From positions 6,158,001 to 6,222,000 of the forward strand of contig NZ_CP080531.1 in the NCBI RefSeq assembly GCF_024746835.1: a stretch of 64,000 nt of DNA. Reading direction: 5' to 3'. The notes beneath the pieces are model-generated. The model worked only from the letters and a program-made list of their open reading frames with translations, did not search any database and had not been told where the DNA came from. Source of the stretch: Mesorhizobium sp. AR02 (GTDB lineage Bacteria > Pseudomonadota > Alphaproteobacteria > Rhizobiales > Rhizobiaceae). A program made the position numbers and the translations under genes. This document shows positions 46,723 to 54,941 of the stretch, piece after piece (position 1 is the first letter of the stretch; each line of letters opens with the position of its first letter).

Positions 46723-48132
46723 CTACTCCGCTGCTTCCGCCTGGGCCGGCAACCCCAGCCATTGCCGGCAATCGCCCAGCGCACGCGATGTGATGGCGTG
46801 CCTTTTGGCGACCGTCTTATCCTTGCCGCGCAGGCGCTTGCCTTCGATCTTCACCGCTTCCACCGGCGGGAACAGGCCGAAATTGACGTTCATCGGCTGG
46901 AACGAGCGCTTGCCCGGCTCGTCCTCGGAGACGATGTGGCCACCGGTGATGTGGTTGAGCAGTGCGCCAAAGGCGGTGGTGAGCGGCGGCAGCGACGGTG
47001 CATGGCCGAGCCTTTCGGCGGCGGCGAAGCGGCCGGCGAGCAGGCCGATGGCGGCGCTTTCAACATAGCCCTCGCAGCCGGTGATCTGGCCGGCAAAGCG
47101 CAGGCCAGGGCGCGACTTCAACTGCAGCGAGGCGTCGAGCAAGATTGGCGAATTGATGTAGGTGTTGCGGTGCAGGCCGCCGAGGCGGGCGAAATCGGCG
47201 TTTTCCAGACCTGGAATCGTGCGGAACACCCGCACCTGCTCGGCGTGTTTTAGTTTCGTCTGGAAGCCGACCATGTTGTAGAGCGTGCCCAGCGCATTGT
47301 CCTGCCGCAACTGGACGACGGCATAGGCCTTGACCGTCGGGTTGTGCGCATTGGTCAGCCCCATCGGTTTCATCGGCCCGTAGCGCAGCGTCTCGACGCC
47401 GCGTTCGGCCATGATCTCGATCGGCAGGCAGCCGTCGAAATAGGGCGTGCCTTCCCATTGTTTGAATTCGGTCTTCTGGCCATCGACCAGCGCCTGCACG
47501 AAGGCAAGGTATTGCTCCTTGTCCATCGGACAGTTGATGTAGTCCTTGCCGGTGCCGCCCGGTCCGACCTTGTCATAGCGCGACTGGAACCAGCAAATGT
47601 CCATGTCGATCGTGTCGAAATGGATGATCGGGGCGATTGCGTCGAAGAAGGCGAGCGCATCGGCGCCGGTCGCCTCGGCGATCGACTGGGCGAGCGACGG
47701 TGCGGTCAGCGGACCGGTGGCGATGATCGCCTGGTCCCAATCCGCCGGCGGCAGGCCCGGCACTTCCTCGCGCTGGATGGTGATCAGCGGATGTGCCTCG
47801 AGCATCTTCGTCACGGTTTCAGAAAAACCATCGCGGTCGACCGCCAGTGCACCGCCCGCCGGCACCTGGTTGGCGTCGCCGGCGCTCATGATCAAAGAGC
47901 CGGCCAATCGCATCTCGGCATGCAGCAGGCCGACCGCGTTGTTCTCGGCGTCATCGGAACGGAAGGAATTGGAACAGACGAGTTCGGCCAGGCCATCGGT
48001 CTTGTGGGCGTCCGTGCCGCGAACCGGGCGCATTTCATGCAGCACCACGGGAACGCCGGCTTGCGCCGCCTGCCATGCGGCTTCGGAACCGGCGAGACCG
48101 CCGCCGATGATGTGGATAGGGTTTTTGCTCAT
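46723..48132 (-). CDS. trmFO: FAD/folate-dependent tRNA-U54 methyltransferase TrmFO
   Basis: A 469-residue flavoprotein that makes ribothymidine at tRNA position 54 using methylenetetrahydrofolate. The FAD site [16 protein letters not shown] is at the N-terminus. [19 protein letters not shown] near 55 and [15 protein letters not shown] near 325 are family signatures. ATG 48132 begins the conserved [10 protein letters not shown]; an upstream extension is not conserved. It lies downstream of the RNA array on the same strand. Confidence 0.95.
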   Translation of the reverse strand: MSKNPIHIIGGGLAGSEAAWQAAQAGVPVVLHEMRPVRGTDAHKTDGLAELVCSNSFRSDDAENNAVGLLHAEMRLAGSLIMSAGDANQVPAGGALAVDRDGFSETVTKMLEAHPLITIQREEVPGLPPADWDQAIIATGPLTAPSLAQSIAEATGADALAFFDAIAPIIHFDTIDMDICWFQSRYDKVGPGGTGKDYINCPMDKEQYLAFVQALVDGQKTEFKQWEGTPYFDGCLPIEIMAERGVETLRYGPMKPMGLTNAHNPTVKAYAVVQLRQDNALGTLYNMVGFQTKLKHAEQVRVFRTIPGLENADFARLGGLHRNTYINSPILLDASLQLKSRPGLRFAGQITGCEGYVESAAIGLLAGRFAAAERLGHAPSLPPLTTAFGALLNHITGGHIVSEDEPGKRSFQPMNVNFGLFPPVEAVKIEGKRLRGKDKTVAKRHAITSRALGDCRQWLGLPAQAEAAE

Positions 48133-48222
48133 GAGCGCCGGAATAATCGCTTGCCGCCGCGATTGCAATTGTCGCGCGGCGGTAACGGGAAACGCTTGAT
48201 CGGGAAAGCCTGCCTCGAAAAC

Positions 48223-48340
48223 AACAACACCCGCCGGGGGAGGAGGTCCGGCGGGTGTCGTTTTGGGGGTCGATCCTCGGGAGGAGGTGAAGATCGACCG
48301 TATTCGTCATCGCCGGGGAGGAGGTCGGCTTTGACGAAAT
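48223..48340 (-). ncRNA. CcsR/cuckoo-like sRNA, unit 3
   Basis: Distal unit. Hairpins at 48303-48338 (TTCGTCA and GCCG stems), 48268-48299 (GGTCGATC/GATCGACC) and 48223-48262 (CCGGCGGGTGT-type stem). The last stem is followed on the minus strand by TTGTTGTTTTC, resembling a terminator tail. Each loop carries CCTCCTCCC. Ends are inferred from structure only. Confidence 0.72.
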
Positions 48341-48403
48341 CTCTTTTGCTATCTTTTAAAAGGGGCAAAACCCTTTGGAGCAAAAATTCGTTTTGCCCCG
48401 GGG
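48339..48403 (-). other. Spacer between units 2 and 3 with alternative pairings
   Basis: On the minus strand GGGGCAAAAC can pair over 10 bp with a distal GTTTTGCCCC. Alternatively it can form a local stem GGGGCAAAA/TTTTGCTCC, freeing AAAGGG to pair with CCCTTT before a T run. The two folds exclude each other. The spacer at 48521-48583 keeps most of this with some mismatches. Confidence 0.5.
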
Positions 48404-48522
48404 AAACAACGCCCGCCGCGGGAGGAGGTGCGGCGGGCGCCGTTTGGGTGGCCAACCCTCGGGAGGAGGTGAAGGTTGGGCCTATTCGTCATCGCCGGGG
48501 AGGAGGTCGGCTTTGACGAAAT
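48404..48522 (-). ncRNA. CcsR/cuckoo-like sRNA, unit 2
   Basis: Middle unit. Hairpins at 48485-48520 (TTCGTCA/TGACGAA outer stem, GCCG inner stem), 48452-48479 (CCAACC/GGTTGG) and 48404-48445 (16-bp stem with two G·T pairs and GTTGTTT at its end). Loops are all CCTCCTCCC. The third hairpin probably doubles as terminator or processing barrier. Confidence 0.74.
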
Positions 48523-48583
48523 CTCTTTCGCCATTTTTAAAAGGGGCGAAACCCTTTGGAGCAAAATTCATTTTGCCCCGGGG

Positions 48584-48702
48584 AAACAACGCCCGCCGCG
48601 GGAGGAGGTGCGGCGGGCGCCGTTTTGGTGGTCAACCCTCGGGAGGAGGATAAGGGCTGACCGTTCGCTGGAGGTCGGGGAGGAGGTCGACCCCAGCGAA
48701 AT
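48584..48702 (-). ncRNA. CcsR/cuckoo-like sRNA, unit 1
   Basis: Proximal unit, starting 8 bases after the second DUF1127 stop. Hairpins at 48664-48700 (TTCGCTGG and GGTCG stems with one bulge), 48630-48662 (GGTCAACCC/GGGCTGACC) and 48584-48625 (same 16-bp stem as unit 2). Its first two stems differ in sequence from units 2 and 3, yet pairing and loop motif are kept. Confidence 0.74.
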
Positions 48703-48709
48703 TCCGTTG

Positions 48710-48850
48710 TTAGATCGCCCGGCGGGCGACGATCTTGATTTCGTCGCGGACGATACCGAGATCATGCAGCTGGCGGTTCGAAAGGCGACCCAGCTCGGTA
48801 ACCGTCTCGCGATAAACGCGCCAGTTACGATAGTTGCGGATCAGGTTCAT
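48710..48850 (-). CDS. DUF1127 protein, second copy
   Basis: A 46-residue basic protein, MNLIRNYRNWRVYRETV at the start and HDLGIVRDEI near the end. It is a complete DUF1127 domain (LGRLSNRQLHDLGI). In Rhodobacter and Agrobacterium such short DUF1127 proteins bind RNA or influence sRNA and phosphate/stress responses. It lies 49 bases after the first copy and directly before the hairpin array, probably on one transcript with both. The pair shares about 65-70% identity. Confidence 0.9.
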   Translation of the reverse strand: MNLIRNYRNWRVYRETVTELGRLSNRQLHDLGIVRDEIKIVARRAI

Positions 48851-48899
48851 TGTCGTTCTCTCTTCGGAAACTTGTTCGGACCATTTGCGGTCCGAAGGA

Positions 48900-49040
48900 T
48901 TAGACCGCCTTGCGAGCGACGTAAGGAATGTCGCTGCGGCTGATGCCGAGGTCGGTCAGTTCACGGTTGCTCAGGCGGCTCAGCTCGGACACGGTGTCCC
49001 TGTAGCGGCGCCAGTTGCGGTAGTTGCGGATCAGGTTCAT
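48900..49040 (-). CDS. DUF1127 protein, first copy
   Basis: A 46-residue arginine-rich protein with the full DUF1127 core (WRRYRDTVSELSRLSNRELTDLGISRSDI). It is the first gene of the probable DUF1127-DUF1127-sRNA array transcript. ATG 49040 is chosen by alignment with the second copy and the family start MNLIRNYRNWR; an in-frame extension upstream has no family support. Confidence 0.92.
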   Translation of the reverse strand: MNLIRNYRNWRRYRDTVSELSRLSNRELTDLGISRSDIPYVARKAV

Positions 49041-49091
49041 GGTAGTTCTCGTTTCGTCTTTCTTGCGGATCATTCCGTTTGTGTACGAACC

Positions 49092-49122
49092 ATAAATAGG
49101 CGGGCTCATATCGATTTAAAAG
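49092..49122 (-). promoter_or_regulatory. Candidate stress-sigma promoter for DUF1127-sRNA locus
   Basis: Reading the minus strand, CTTTTAA at 49122-49116 and CCTATTTAT at 49100-49092 are ~15 bases apart. The second resembles the -10 of alphaproteobacterial RpoH promoters and the first weakly resembles their -35. Orthologous loci are RpoH-controlled, so the match is suggestive only. Confidence 0.35.
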
Positions 49123-49275
49123 CGCTATGGCTGCATGGCAGCAATGCAAATTGTGCAATGCAACATTAACGCGCCTTCACGGACCTGACACAAAGAAGCC
49201 AGAATCAGAAAGTGCCGTGACGTCAACGGTTTGGCTGGTTTGGCTGAAAAAACGACCTAGCTGGGGAGGCAGGGC

Positions 49276-50394
49276 ATGGCGGGCTACTCGACACGGGTCA
49301 GGTCCGATATCGCGCGGTGGCACCAGGCAGGCCTAATCGACGCCGCCACAGCCGATTCCCTGACGCGTGATGTCGAGGCCAACGCGCGCAAATCACTGAG
49401 CTTCGGTTCGATCCTGGCGATGATGGCGGCGCTGCTGTTTGGCGCGGCCATCCTGATCTTCGTCGCCGCCAACTGGGATGCCATCCCGCGGCTGGCGCGG
49501 GTGGCGGCGCTCTTTGCCATCATCCTTGGTGGCTATGTCGGCGGCGCGGTGCTGAAGACGCGCGACCATGCGGCGATCGGCGAGGCCTTGTGGATCGTGG
49601 CGGCGGCTGCCTTCGGCGGTTCGATCGCGCTGATCGGCCAGATGTATCATTTGTCCGGCGACGAGGCGTCCGCGCTGGTCACCTGGGGTGCCGGCACGGC
49701 GCTGGCGGCGGTCGCGCTGCGGTCGAACCCGCTGACCGTCGCGGCGGTCGGTATCGCCGATGCCTGGCTGTTCCTGAAAGGGTTCGACTACTACAGCCGT
49801 AGCGACTTTCCGCATGCCTTCGTCATCATGGCGGTCGTGCTGTTCGCCGTCTCGTTCTGGACCCGCAGCCAGCCGGCGCGGCACCTGATCATCCTGTCGC
49901 TGCTCTTCTATCTCGTGCTGTTGGCCGGGAATCACGCGACGCTGCCGGTGGCGATCCCCCTGGTCATTGTCTCTGTCGTGCTCTTCGCGGCTGCCGTCTT
50001 CGCACCGGAGCCGGTCGACCGGATCGTGCAGCTTGGCGGCCGCTTGCCCCTGCACGCGCTGCTCGGCTTCCTCACCGGGCTGGCCATTATCCAGTTCGAA
50101 CTGGCCGACGAAAGCACCTACAACAGCGGTTTCACCATCGCCTCGGTCGTCGCGCTGGCCGGCATCGTCGCCGCTCTCGTGCTGGCAGGAAGGGAGAGCC
50201 GAGGCATGCGCTGGCTTGCCTATCTCGGCTTCGCCTTCGAACTCGCGACGATCTATGTCGTGACCTTGCAATCGATGCTCGATACGGCCGGCTTCTTCCT
50301 AGCCGCCGCGGTGATGCTCGGCATCCTGGCGATCGTCATCATCCGCGTCGAAAAACGCATGAAAGGTCCGGCCACCGGAGGAGCCACCGCATGA
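49276..50394 (+). CDS. DUF2157 multi-pass membrane protein
   Basis: A 372-residue inner-membrane protein. The N-terminal soluble helix pair (VRSDIARWHQAGLIDAATADSLTRD) is the DUF2157 signature, followed by about ten hydrophobic segments. GGGGAGGCAGGG before ATG 49276 supports the start. It overlaps the GDYXXLXY gene by four bases. This two-gene unit is common in proteobacteria but uncharacterised. Confidence 0.88.
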   Translation: MAGYSTRVRSDIARWHQAGLIDAATADSLTRDVEANARKSLSFGSILAMMAALLFGAAILIFVAANWDAIPRLARVAALFAIILGGYVGGAVLKTRDHAAIGEALWIVAAAAFGGSIALIGQMYHLSGDEASALVTWGAGTALAAVALRSNPLTVAAVGIADAWLFLKGFDYYSRSDFPHAFVIMAVVLFAVSFWTRSQPARHLIILSLLFYLVLLAGNHATLPVAIPLVIVSVVLFAAAVFAPEPVDRIVQLGGRLPLHALLGFLTGLAIIQFELADESTYNSGFTIASVVALAGIVAALVLAGRESRGMRWLAYLGFAFELATIYVVTLQSMLDTAGFFLAAAVMLGILAIVIIRVEKRMKGPATGGATA

Positions 50395-50975
50395 TGACCG
50401 GAAAGCGGCTTGTTATCTCGGCGGTGGTGCTGGCGCTCGTCCAGATAGGTTTCCTCAGCTGGATCATCGCCGGCCGGGCGGCGATCCTGCGCAACGGCAA
50501 GGAGGTGCTGCTGAAGATCGAACCCGTCGACCCGCGCGATCTGCTGCGCGGCGACTATATCATCCTCGGCTACGACATCTCGCGCATACCGGTGAAGATG
50601 ATCGCCAACATTCCGGCCGATAAACTTTCCAGCGACGACACGTTGATCGTCGTCCGCCTGAAGAAGGGTGCCGATGGCTATTGGACGCCGACCACCGCCT
50701 GGTTCGGCAAGGCGCCGACGCCAGCCGCTGTGGATGAGGCGGATATATCGGGCCATGTTGCAGCGGGCTGGGATCTTCGCGGCGAGGGCATGACGATTGC
50801 GCCCGACTACGGCATCGAACGGTTCTACCTGCCGGAAGGCGAGGGGCTGATGATCCAGAACGACATGCGGGTGCGCCCGTTCGGGATAAGGCTTGCCTTG
50901 GCCAGCGACGGCACGGCGCAGATCAAGGCGCTGGTCGATGGCGACAAGACGCTGTTCGAGGAACCGCTGTACTAG
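50391..50975 (+). CDS. GDYXXLXY-domain membrane-anchored protein
   Basis: A 194-residue protein with one N-terminal transmembrane helix (LVISAVVLALVQIGFLSWII) and the family signature RGDYIILGYDIS near residue 55, preceded by VDPRDLLRG. The rest is probably periplasmic. It is translationally coupled to the DUF2157 protein, and the two likely form a complex. Confidence 0.9.
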   Translation: MMTGKRLVISAVVLALVQIGFLSWIIAGRAAILRNGKEVLLKIEPVDPRDLLRGDYIILGYDISRIPVKMIANIPADKLSSDDTLIVVRLKKGADGYWTPTTAWFGKAPTPAAVDEADISGHVAAGWDLRGEGMTIAPDYGIERFYLPEGEGLMIQNDMRVRPFGIRLALASDGTAQIKALVDGDKTLFEEPLY

Positions 50976-51139
50976 GCTGCATACCCACAATCGGCGCGCT
51001 GGCGCTAGCGCGTCGCCCGGAAGAGTTAGCGCGGGGCCATGCCGCTGATTGCCACGCGCATCGCCGCTATCGCCCTGTGTGCCAGCGACGCGGTGATCAC
51101 CAATGTCGATTTCAGTCGAACGAAGTAGGAGATTGTTCA

Positions 51140-51550
51140 GTGTCGCTCGAACTCATCAATCCCGATGATCTGCCAGTTCCAGAAATGTACACGCAGGTTG
51201 TCGTCGCGACGGGATCCAAGCTGGTATTCGTCTCCGGTCAGCAGCCCGAAGACATACACGGCAAGCTCGTTGGGCATGGAGATTTTGCGGCGCAGGCGCG
51301 CTTGGCATTCGGCAATCTCGGCCGAGCGCTCCGTGCGGCAGGTGCTCGGCCTGAGCAAGTTTGCAAGATCACAATCTACATTGTCGATTATAGGCGCGAT
51401 GAACACGTTCCGATCATCGAAGAAGCGCAGATTTCGCTGTTTGGAGATCACAAACCAGCAAACGTGGTGGTCGGGGTAGCGATAATGTCTCCAGGCTACC
51501 TCATAGAGGTCGACGCGATAGCGGTCATTGACGAGGCCATCAGAAGCTAG
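51140..51550 (+). CDS. RidA-family (YjgF/YER057c) protein
   Basis: A 136-residue RidA-superfamily protein. VFVSGQQPEDIHGKLVG, FGNLGRALRAAGARPEQV and VEVDAIAVIDE-like C-terminal strand IEVDAIAV identify it. The arginine that marks true imine deaminases in the C-terminal strand is not evident, so activity is uncertain. It starts at GTG 51140 with AGGAG eight bases upstream. Confidence 0.85.
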   Translation: MSLELINPDDLPVPEMYTQVVVATGSKLVFVSGQQPEDIHGKLVGHGDFAAQARLAFGNLGRALRAAGARPEQVCKITIYIVDYRRDEHVPIIEEAQISLFGDHKPANVVVGVAIMSPGYLIEVDAIAVIDEAIRS

Positions 51551-51639
51551 CGTCGCTACAATGCCGCTTTTTCTCGGAGGACACTCTTTCACCTAACGAT
51601 TTCAGGTGGCCTGCCACCCGAAGCTCGAAGAGCGAAGGG

Positions 51640-51722
51640 TGGTGCGGGTAGAGGGACTCGAACCCCCACGATCTCTCGCCAGAACCTAAATCTGGTGCGT
51701 CTACCAGTTCCGCCATACCCGC
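51640..51722 (-). tRNA. tRNA-Leu (TAG)
   Basis: An 83-nt class II tRNA read on the minus strand. The acceptor pairs GCGGGTA with TACCCGC, CCA is encoded, the anticodon loop ATTTAGGTT gives anticodon TAG, and a long variable arm (CGAGAGATCG) is present. The T arm reads GGGTTCGAGTCCC. Confidence 0.95.
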
Positions 51723-52081
51723 GTGGTCCGGCAAATCCCATGTAGCCATCATTCTGTCAATGTCAGGGACGAAATGTCGGGTCATGGCCAAAATGTTGGT
51801 TATTCGCCTAAACGCGAAGACTGTTGAAAATTAGCCTCGCCTGTGACAAAAGGCGTGTCAAATGTGACGGGACGCGACGATCCGCTTCTACAAAATGTGA
51901 TAAGAAGTAGGAAAAACAAGAACTTATTCACATTTTGGAACGCAGTTTGGGAGAGTTTGAGCCGTAATTTCGGTCAAATCGCCAGGTTCCGTACCAAAAG
52001 CCATTCCCGGCAAGATTATACCGGCAGGCTGTAAACGGCAGAGGCCGTGGCAGTCTCATTGGTGAAAACAAAGGTTTTACG
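51723..52081. other. Gap between tRNA-Leu and tig
   Basis: About 360 bases with no supported gene. It contains AT-rich stretches and must hold the tRNA-Leu promoter (minus strand) and the tig promoter (plus strand). I could not assign specific -35/-10 boxes with confidence. Confidence 0.5.
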
Positions 52082-53560
52082 ATGCAGGTCACCGAAACGC
52101 TCAACTCCGGTCTCAAGCGCGAGATCAAGATCACCGTGCCGGCCGGTGACATGGAAGCCAAGCTGATGGCGCGGCTGTCGGACGCCCGCAACAAGGTTCG
52201 CATCAACGGCTTCCGGCCGGGCAAGGTGCCGGTGCAGCACCTGCGCAAGGTCTATGGCAAGTCGTTCATGGCCGAAGTGGTCAACGAGATCCTCAACGAT
52301 TCGACCCGTTCGATCATTACGGGCCGCGGCGAAAAGGCGGCCATGCAGCCCGAAGTCATCATGACCGAGGACGAGAAGGAAGCCGAGAAGATCCTGGCCG
52401 GCGGCACCGACTTCGAGTTCCGCCTCAACTACGAGATCATTCCGGCGATCGAGATCAAGGATTTCTCCGACATCAAGGTGACGCGTCAGGTGTTCGACGT
52501 GCCGGACACCGAGATCGACGACCAGGTCAAGCGCGTCGCCGAATCCGCACGCAGCTATGAGCCGAAGACCGGCAAGGCCGCCGAAGGCGACCGCGTCAGC
52601 ATCGACTATGTCGGCAAGATCGACGGCGAGGCCTTTGCCGGCGGCGCCGGCACCGACCAGCCGCTGGTGCTGGGCTCCAAGGAGTTCATTCCAGGTTTCG
52701 AAGACCAGTTGGTCGGCGCCAAGGCCGGCGACGAAAAGCAGGTCACCGTGACCTTCCCGGAAAACTACCAGGCGGCCCATCTGGCCGGCAAGGAAGCCAC
52801 CTTCGACGTCACCGTCAAGGAAGTGTCGAAGCCGGGCGAACTGGAAATCAACGACGAGACCGCCAAGAACCTTGGCCTGGAATCGCTGGAGCGCCTGCGT
52901 GAGATCGTGCGCGGCCAGATCGAGAACCAGTTCGGCTCGATGACGCGCCAGAAGGTCAAGCGCCAGCTGCTCGACCAGCTCGACGCGGCCTATTCTTTCG
53001 AGGCGCCGTCGAAGCTCATTGAGGCCGAGTTCAACAACATCTGGGCGCAGGTCAACCGCGATCTGGAAGCCGCCGGCCGCACCTTCGCCGACGAGGAGAC
53101 GACCGAAGAAGAAGCCCGCGCCGAATATCTGCGTCTAGCCGAACGCCGCGTGCGCCTCGGCCTGGTGCTGGCCGAGATCGGCGAGAAGGCCGGTGTCACC
53201 GTATCGGACGAGGAATTGCAGCGTGGCCTGTTCGAACAGGTTCGCCGCTTCCCGGCCAACCAGCAGCAGGAAGCTTTCGAGTTCTACCGCAACAATCCCG
53301 AGGCGTTGAATGCGCTGCGCGCGCCGATGTTCGAGGAAAAGGTGGTCGATCATCTGCTCGGCCAGATCTCGGTCACCGACGTCAAGGTCAGCAAGGAAGA
53401 GCTGATGGCTGACGACGAGGACGCGGAAACCACGACCAAGGCCAAGCCGGCGAAGAAGGCCGCGGCCAAGAAGGCTGAAGCCAAGGCGAACGAGGACGAG
53501 GCGGAAGAGCCGAAGAAAAAGGCCGCGCCGAAGAAAAAGGCCGCCAAGGACGCCGAATAA
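52082..53560 (+). CDS. tig: Trigger factor
   Basis: A 492-residue ribosome-bound chaperone and prolyl isomerase. The ribosome-binding signature GFRPGKVP lies near residue 45, and the FKBP-type domain at ~155-240 ([32 protein letters not shown]). The helical C-terminal cradle follows, then a Lys/Ala/Glu-rich tail of ~45 residues typical of rhizobia. A strong terminator follows. Confidence 0.96.
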   Translation: MQVTETLNSGLKREIKITVPAGDMEAKLMARLSDARNKVRINGFRPGKVPVQHLRKVYGKSFMAEVVNEILNDSTRSIITGRGEKAAMQPEVIMTEDEKEAEKILAGGTDFEFRLNYEIIPAIEIKDFSDIKVTRQVFDVPDTEIDDQVKRVAESARSYEPKTGKAAEGDRVSIDYVGKIDGEAFAGGAGTDQPLVLGSKEFIPGFEDQLVGAKAGDEKQVTVTFPENYQAAHLAGKEATFDVTVKEVSKPGELEINDETAKNLGLESLERLREIVRGQIENQFGSMTRQKVKRQLLDQLDAAYSFEAPSKLIEAEFNNIWAQVNRDLEAAGRTFADEETTEEEARAEYLRLAERRVRLGLVLAEIGEKAGVTVSDEELQRGLFEQVRRFPANQQQEAFEFYRNNPEALNALRAPMFEEKVVDHLLGQISVTDVKVSKEELMADDEDAETTTKAKPAKKAAAKKAEAKANEDEAEEPKKKAAPKKKAAKDAE

Positions 53561-53585
53561 GTCTCGGCACTTGATGGAATCGACG

Positions 53586-53611
53586 AAGGCCGCCCTCGGG
53601 GCGGCCTTTTT
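53586..53611 (+). terminator. Rho-independent terminator after tig
   Basis: A stem AAGGCCGCC/GGCGGCCTT with a short CTCGG loop and five T. It lies 26 bases after the tig stop. Confidence 0.88.
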
Positions 53612-53724
53612 CGTTGCGAAACTGCAACAGCCGATTCGCTTCGCGGGAGGCGGCACTTGGCTATACCAAGCGCTAATCACTATCTGCGCTGTTGCTGCAA
53701 ACCGTGTGGTTCCTGGAGGGGGCG

Positions 53725-54249
53725 TTGAGCCTATTCTTCGAAACGGGGCGTACCATCGCCCTGGCGCTCGTTCTGGCCTTCGCCTGTGATCTTGCCCAAG
53801 CCGACGCGCTTGCCGGCGACTGGCGCTTCGGCACGGACGACGACGGCCTTGTCACCGCTTCGCTTCATGGCACCAACAAACTGATCACGGGTGGCGGCGC
53901 CCTGAGCTACAGCCCGGTGCTGACCATTGCCTGCCGGGCAGACGGCGAACCGCGCTGGAGCGAATGGCTGCAACTGAACGACGGGGTTTCGGCCAGCCGC
54001 AAGATCACCATGTCTGTCACCGTCGACGGCGGCGGCAAGTTCGACGAGAGTTGGTCGGTCGGGGCGCGCGGCCGGATGCTGGTGCGCGACGGCGCCGACG
54101 GCATCAAGCGCCTTGTTCCCGCAAGCCGGCTGTCGCTTTCCTGGCGGTTCGGATTGTTGTCAGGCCGCGGCCAGGCCGATTTCGACCTTGCCGGGCTTGA
54201 ACAGGCGGTCGAGCAGATTGCCGGGACTTGCCGGACGGATCCGCCTTGA
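53725..54249 (+). CDS. Secreted hypothetical protein
   Basis: A 174-residue protein with a signal peptide (TIALALVLAFACDLAQA). The mature domain is beta-rich, with WRFGTDDDGLVTASLHG and LTIACRADGEPRWSEWLQL. A TTG start at 53725 is favoured because GGAGGGGGCG directly precedes it; no suitable ATG is near. I do not recognise the family. A late CRTD motif and one earlier cysteine could form a disulfide. Confidence 0.65.
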   Translation: MSLFFETGRTIALALVLAFACDLAQADALAGDWRFGTDDDGLVTASLHGTNKLITGGGALSYSPVLTIACRADGEPRWSEWLQLNDGVSASRKITMSVTVDGGGKFDESWSVGARGRMLVRDGADGIKRLVPASRLSLSWRFGLLSGRGQADFDLAGLEQAVEQIAGTCRTDPP

Positions 54250-54401
54250 GCGCGCCGGGGTTCTAAACCTTCGCAATGCTTGGCTTTTTCTACCCGCCGC
54301 CTGGATTCCATGGTATGTAAGTACTGCAATTCCACTGGGGAGAGATATTCTGCCTAGGCGCGATCGTCCGAGGCATAAATGGCGATCAGGGAGGAAATGC
54401 C

Positions 54402-54782
54402 ATGCGCGCTATAGCGTTTTTCGTTGCGGTGTCCGTTACGATCTTCATCGCGCATCCGTCGCGGGCACAAGACGCCGCGGCTGGTGAGAAGGTCTTCACC
54501 AAATGCCAAGTCTGCCACATTGCAAACGAGGACAAGAACAAGATCGGTCCATCGCTGCACGGCGTCATCGGCCGCACGGCCGGTACGCATCCGGATTTTA
54601 AATATTCCGATGCCATGATTGCGGCAGGCAAATCCGGCATCAAATGGGATGAGCCAACGCTGACGACCTACCTTCACGATCCCAAGGCCATGGTCAAAGG
54701 CACCAAGATGACGTTTCCCGGCCTCAAGAACGATGCAGACGTGGCCAACGTCATTGCCTATCTGAAAACGTTCTCCAAGTGA
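54402..54782 (+). CDS. Class I cytochrome c (c2-type)
   Basis: A 126-residue periplasmic electron carrier. A signal peptide ends at SRAQD near residue 23. The heme-binding CQVCH is near 36, and the axial methionine in GTKMTFPGL near 105. GGAGGAAATGCC before ATG 54402 supports the start. It lies upstream of heme O synthase and an aa3-type oxidase, so it is a candidate electron donor. Confidence 0.92.
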   Translation: MRAIAFFVAVSVTIFIAHPSRAQDAAAGEKVFTKCQVCHIANEDKNKIGPSLHGVIGRTAGTHPDFKYSDAMIAAGKSGIKWDEPTLTTYLHDPKAMVKGTKMTFPGLKNDADVANVIAYLKTFSK

Positions 54783-54941
54783 CCTGGCTCCTCCGCCATT
54801 CGTCTAACGCCTTGTTTTACCGTGATCTTATCCGAATCAAAGGACAGCGTAAGCAAAAACAGGGTTCCAGTTTTCGCCCACGCGGGCGCTCAGTTCGGGA
54901 TCATGGCCCGGCTTGCCTGCTTCCATCGGTGGTCGTCTGAG

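Larger units (their letters stand above)
48223..48700 (-). repeat. Tandem array of nine CCTCCTCC-loop hairpins (3 units)
   Basis: Three direct repeats of 180-182 bp, each encoding three hairpins. All nine loops read (A)CCTCCTCC(C) on the minus strand, complementary to the Shine-Dalgarno core. Loop positions in the three units are 48678/48641/48600, 48498/48461/48420 and 48316/48279/48238. Stem sequences differ between hairpins and sometimes between units, while the loops stay constant. The array is directly downstream of two DUF1127 genes on the same strand. Confidence 0.9.

Noticed and set aside
48223..48700. Array read as CRISPR
   Set aside because: The repeats are hairpin-rich 180-bp units with conserved interiors, not short repeats with unique spacers, and no cas genes are near.
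48375..48943. Plus-strand coding frames across the RNA array
   Set aside because: They translate the tandem hairpins into Gly/Arg repeats; no family, and the neighbouring genes and terminator-like tails point to the minus strand.
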